From: Roseiconus nitratireducens
GTDB taxonomy: Bacteria > Planctomycetota > Planctomycetia > Pirellulales > Pirellulaceae
Reading direction: 5' to 3'
DNA: 64,000 bases
NCBI RefSeq assembly: GCF_008629675.1
Contig: NZ_VWOX01000010.1
Location: 186,001-250,000, forward strand
Under the pieces are notes generated by a model. The model saw only the letters and a program-made list of their open reading frames with translations. It was not told the origin of the DNA and ran no database searches. Position numbers and translations under genes: made by a program. Positions 63,764 through 64,000 of this stretch are shown one piece after another; the stretch's first letter is position 1, and the number at the start of each line of letters is the position of its first letter.

Positions 63764-64000
63764 ATGAACCAATCTTCCAATTCAGCCGGCACCTCGTCCG
63801 CAGCCACCGGCGACGACGCGTTGACCGATCCGCGAGCGGCACGGCGAGAAAAACTGCGTCAGATCGAAGCGATGGGGATCGACCCCTTCGGATCTCGTTT
63901 CGATGACCGCACGCTGATCGCCGATTGCCGCCGCCAGGCGTCCGAAATCAAGTTCAAAACCAACGACGGTGAACTGCTGGCGCTGCCAGATTTCGATGCC
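63764..64000 (+). CDS. lysS: Lysyl-tRNA synthetase, N-terminal part (runs past the window)
   Basis: The first 79 residues are present, open to the last base. After a Ser/Thr/Ala-rich lead, the stretch AARREKLRQIEAMGIDPFGS matches the start of class II lysyl-tRNA synthetase, where R-x-x-K-L-x-x-(I/L)-x-x-x-G-x-x-P is conserved ahead of the OB-fold anticodon domain. The catalytic class II motifs lie beyond the window. The assignment rests on this short segment. AspS or other class IIb synthetases begin differently. Confidence 0.8.
   Translation, partial: MNQSSNSAGTSSAATGDDALTDPRAARREKLRQIEAMGIDPFGSRFDDRTLIADCRRQASEIKFKTNDGELLALPDFDA

Overview
The window looks like a piece of a planctomycete chromosome, most probably from the Pirellulaceae (Rhodopirellula relatives). 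The grounds are the gene families, not a database match: a sulfatase, Tat-exported Gfo/Idh/MocA oxidoreductases, a DUF1559 pseudopilin-like protein, PEP-CTERM proteins, a TIGR03790 protein, TIGR02999-type sigma factors paired with giant Ser/Thr kinases, and a MoxR-DUF58-BatA-DUF4175 cluster. DNA is GC-rich, with long spurious antisense reading frames and weak or absent Shine-Dalgarno sites at many genes.

Layout. 1-8 kb: end of a sulfatase, a repeat-rich gap, a PQQ-propeller protein, a Gfo/Idh/MocA oxidoreductase, a GDSL hydrolase, a solitary zinc-finger/Toprim primase, a cytochrome c and a PA0069-type radical SAM protein. 8-24 kb: HU protein with a small lipoprotein, an unknown exported protein, a membrane VWA protein, a PPP-type phosphatase, a PEP-CTERM protein, a TIGR03790 protein followed by two coupled membrane/coiled-coil proteins, an Aas-like acyltransferase/acyl-ACP synthetase, a second oxidoreductase and an ECF sigma factor. 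24-26.5 kb: a diguanylate cyclase carrying a degenerate HD-GYP domain.

26.8-45.2 kb is the centrepiece: nine minus-strand genes in one apparent operon. In transcription order they are an ECF sigma factor, a Ser/Thr kinase with an N-terminal anti-sigma-like zinc motif and C-terminal leucine-rich repeats, a pseudokinase with leucine-rich repeats, a caspase/C13-like protein without its cysteine, a MoxR ATPase, a DUF58 protein, a BatA/VWA protein, a 1109-residue DUF4175-like protein and a VWA/glutamine-amidotransferase-like membrane protein. Four successive junctions overlap by 4 bases. I read this as a Bat-like MoxR/VWA envelope machine joined to its own sigma factor, kinase and inactive-enzyme scaffolds.

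45.9-64 kb: a FadL-family porin, a second PEP-CTERM protein, a kinase fused to a UrtA-like substrate-binding domain, a DUF1559 protein, a DUF2202 ferritin-like protein, a sigma factor/WD40-kinase pair, an unknown secreted protein, a small leucine-rich repeat membrane protein, tRNA-Ser(CGA) with a clear terminator, two small unknown proteins and the start of lysyl-tRNA synthetase.

Gaps between genes are unusually rich in dispersed palindromic repeats. One, built on GGGGACAGAGCAC, occurs about a dozen times in five gaps between 45 and 61 kb. No transposase, integrase, CRISPR array or rRNA gene was seen.
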